Below the pieces are notes generated by a model, which was given only the letters and a program-made list of their open reading frames with translations, made no database searches and was not told where the DNA came from. This document shows positions 6,481 through 7,429 of a stretch of DNA of 7,429 bases, piece after piece (the stretch's first letter is position 1; each line of letters starts with the position of its first letter). The position numbers were made by a program, and so were the translations under genes. This stretch comes from Desulfofustis sp. (lineage in GTDB: Bacteria > Desulfobacterota > Desulfobulbia > Desulfobulbales > Desulfocapsaceae): the NCBI GenBank assembly GCA_029287755.1, contig JARFQM010000013.1, forward strand, positions 1 through 7,429. Direction: 5' to 3'.

Positions 6481-7067
6481 TGCGGGGACAGCATACTGAG
6501 AAAATGGTGAATTACGACGCCAGAGCAGGCGGGCAGGGTCGCCTGAGCCGACGAGAGCGCACAGTGCTCTGCCTGGGCCTTGTGCTGGTGATAGGTGTGC
6601 TGCTCCATCAGCTGGTTGTCGACCCGTTTCTTGCCCGCAAGAATCGGATCGAGCGTTCGCTGCAGATCAAGGCTGCCAATCTGGTTGAGATGAAGCTACT
6701 GCAGGAACACTATCAGCAGGTCAGCGCCAACGAGCGGGACATCATGGTTCGGCTGCAGGGCCGCAGTCCCGAATTCAGCCTCTTCACCTTCGTCGAGCAG
6801 CAGATTGACGCGGTCAGAATGAAGGAGCGGGTCACGTCGATCAAGCCCACCGTTTCCGACTACCAGACGGGAATCAGGCAAGCCGCCATTGATCTTAAAA
6901 TTGAAGGGGTGGTATTGGCCCAGCTGGTTGATTTTCTCGCATCGATAGAGTCTTTTAATGAGGTTGTCTTCGTCGAGCGCATAGTAGTGCAGAGCAGCGC
7001 AGCAGAAGACGGCCTGCTCGATGCCATGCTCAGCGTTGTAACTTTTGAAGTGGAACCGTCGTCATGA
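6477..7067 (+). CDS. gspM: Type II secretion system inner-membrane protein GspM
   Basis: GspM is the bitopic inner-membrane partner of GspL. The product is up to 196 residues. A basic cytoplasmic N-terminus with LSRRERTV (23-30) leads into a single membrane helix (about 29-48). Next come a coiled coil (about 50-90) and a ferredoxin-like periplasmic domain (about 95-196) containing FVEQQIDAVRMKERVTSIKP and DLKIEGVVLAQLVDFLASIE. This is the GspM/PilO architecture, and SRRER just before the helix is common in GspM. The start is ambiguous: GTG at 6477 gives a GTGA overlap with gspL, ATG at 6480 gives TGATG, and ATG at 6504 is also in frame. None has a clear ribosome binding site, so coupling to gspL is likely. 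Sequence conservation in this family is low, so position between L and C is part of the evidence. Confidence 0.88.
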   Translation: MMRGQHTEKMVNYDARAGGQGRLSRRERTVLCLGLVLVIGVLLHQLVVDPFLARKNRIERSLQIKAANLVEMKLLQEHYQQVSANERDIMVRLQGRSPEFSLFTFVEQQIDAVRMKERVTSIKPTVSDYQTGIRQAAIDLKIEGVVLAQLVDFLASIESFNEVVFVERIVVQSSAAEDGLLDAMLSVVTFEVEPSS

Positions 7068-7429
7068 CCAGCTCTGGAGGATATATTGGCAACCAGTTCG
7101 GCTCCGCCGCACGCCATATCGTCGTGCTGCTGCTGCTTGCCGTGGTCTGCTATTTCGGGGTAAAAGCCTTGTACAGCAGGATCGACAACAGTTTTAAAGA
7201 GGGCCGGAGCCTGACGTCAGAGCAGGCGATAAGGCAGGAGGCTGAGCCGGGGCAGACCCGCGACCCGGTCGCCGAGCTCGACAAAGAGGCAATCACCCGG
7301 CGCAATCTGTTTCTGTCGTCCGGTCAGCAGCGGGGCGGCGTCAACTATGGCGGACCTGAGGCCGTCAGCGACGGGCTCCAGCCTGATCTGCTGCTGGTGG
7401 GCACCATTGTTGAAAGCGGAGGCCTCAGT
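7064..7429 (+). CDS. gspC: Type II secretion system protein GspC, N-terminal part
   Basis: GspC spans the periplasm and connects the inner-membrane platform to the secretin GspD. The gene starts at an ATG overlapping the gspM stop (ATGA) and runs open for 122 codons to the window edge. A short cytoplasmic N-terminus is followed by one membrane helix (about residues 19-37, IVVLLLLAVVCYFGVKALY). A polar, probably disordered linker (about 38-73) comes next, then the start of the homology region. The homology region shows the family's opening ITRRNLF (77-83), a linker, and the first strand LLLVGTIVESGG (109-120). The rest of this region and the C-terminal PDZ or coiled-coil part lie outside. Finding gspC after gspM rather than at the head of the operon is notable. 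Confidence 0.9.
   Translation, partial: MTSSGGYIGNQFGSAARHIVVLLLLAVVCYFGVKALYSRIDNSFKEGRSLTSEQAIRQEAEPGQTRDPVAELDKEAITRRNLFLSSGQQRGGVNYGGPEAVSDGLQPDLLLVGTIVESGGLS

Overview
The window carries most of a type II secretion system (T2SS) operon on the + strand, plus the start of a divergent transporter gene. Coding DNA is GC-rich (roughly 60%). The gene content, the pseudopilin and transporter sequences, and a T2SS operon starting with gspF all suggest a Gram-negative bacterium, perhaps of the Desulfobacterota ('Deltaproteobacteria'). That placement is inference from sequence feel and gene order, not a database result.

Layout: 1-246 (minus strand) is the N-terminal 82 codons of a MATE-family efflux transporter running off the left edge. 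247-451 is a divergent intergenic region with a plausible extended -10 promoter for the operon and a good ribosome binding site for the first gene. Then come gspF (452-1675), a 225-bp AT-rich gene-free gap containing a large nested palindrome and a second hairpin (1676-1900), gspG (1901-2368), gspH (2365-2907), gspI (2933-3349), gspJ (3346-4047), gspK (4049-5047), gspL (5059-6480), gspM (6477-7067) and the first 122 codons of gspC (7064 to the right edge). From gspG onward the genes are packed tightly, with GTGA or ATGA start/stop overlaps at G/H, I/J, L/M and M/C and gaps of 1-25 nt elsewhere. This is the pattern of one translationally coupled transcript.

How the parts work together: GspF is the inner-membrane platform protein. 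GspG is the major pseudopilin and GspH, I, J and K are the minor pseudopilins that form the tip. All five have a prepilin-type N-terminus, to be cut by a prepilin peptidase not encoded here. GspL and GspM form the inner-membrane assembly platform that couples the ATPase GspE to pseudopilus growth. GspC links this platform to the outer-membrane secretin GspD. gspD, gspE, gspN and gspO (peptidase) are not in the window. gspD and gspE probably lie downstream of gspC, which would make the operon a circular permutation of the classical C-to-M order.

The system is a known one and I do not see a new protein machine here. The least explained piece of DNA is the nested palindrome plus shared-tail repeats lodged between gspF and gspG. 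A secondary oddity is an AT-rich patch inside gspJ.
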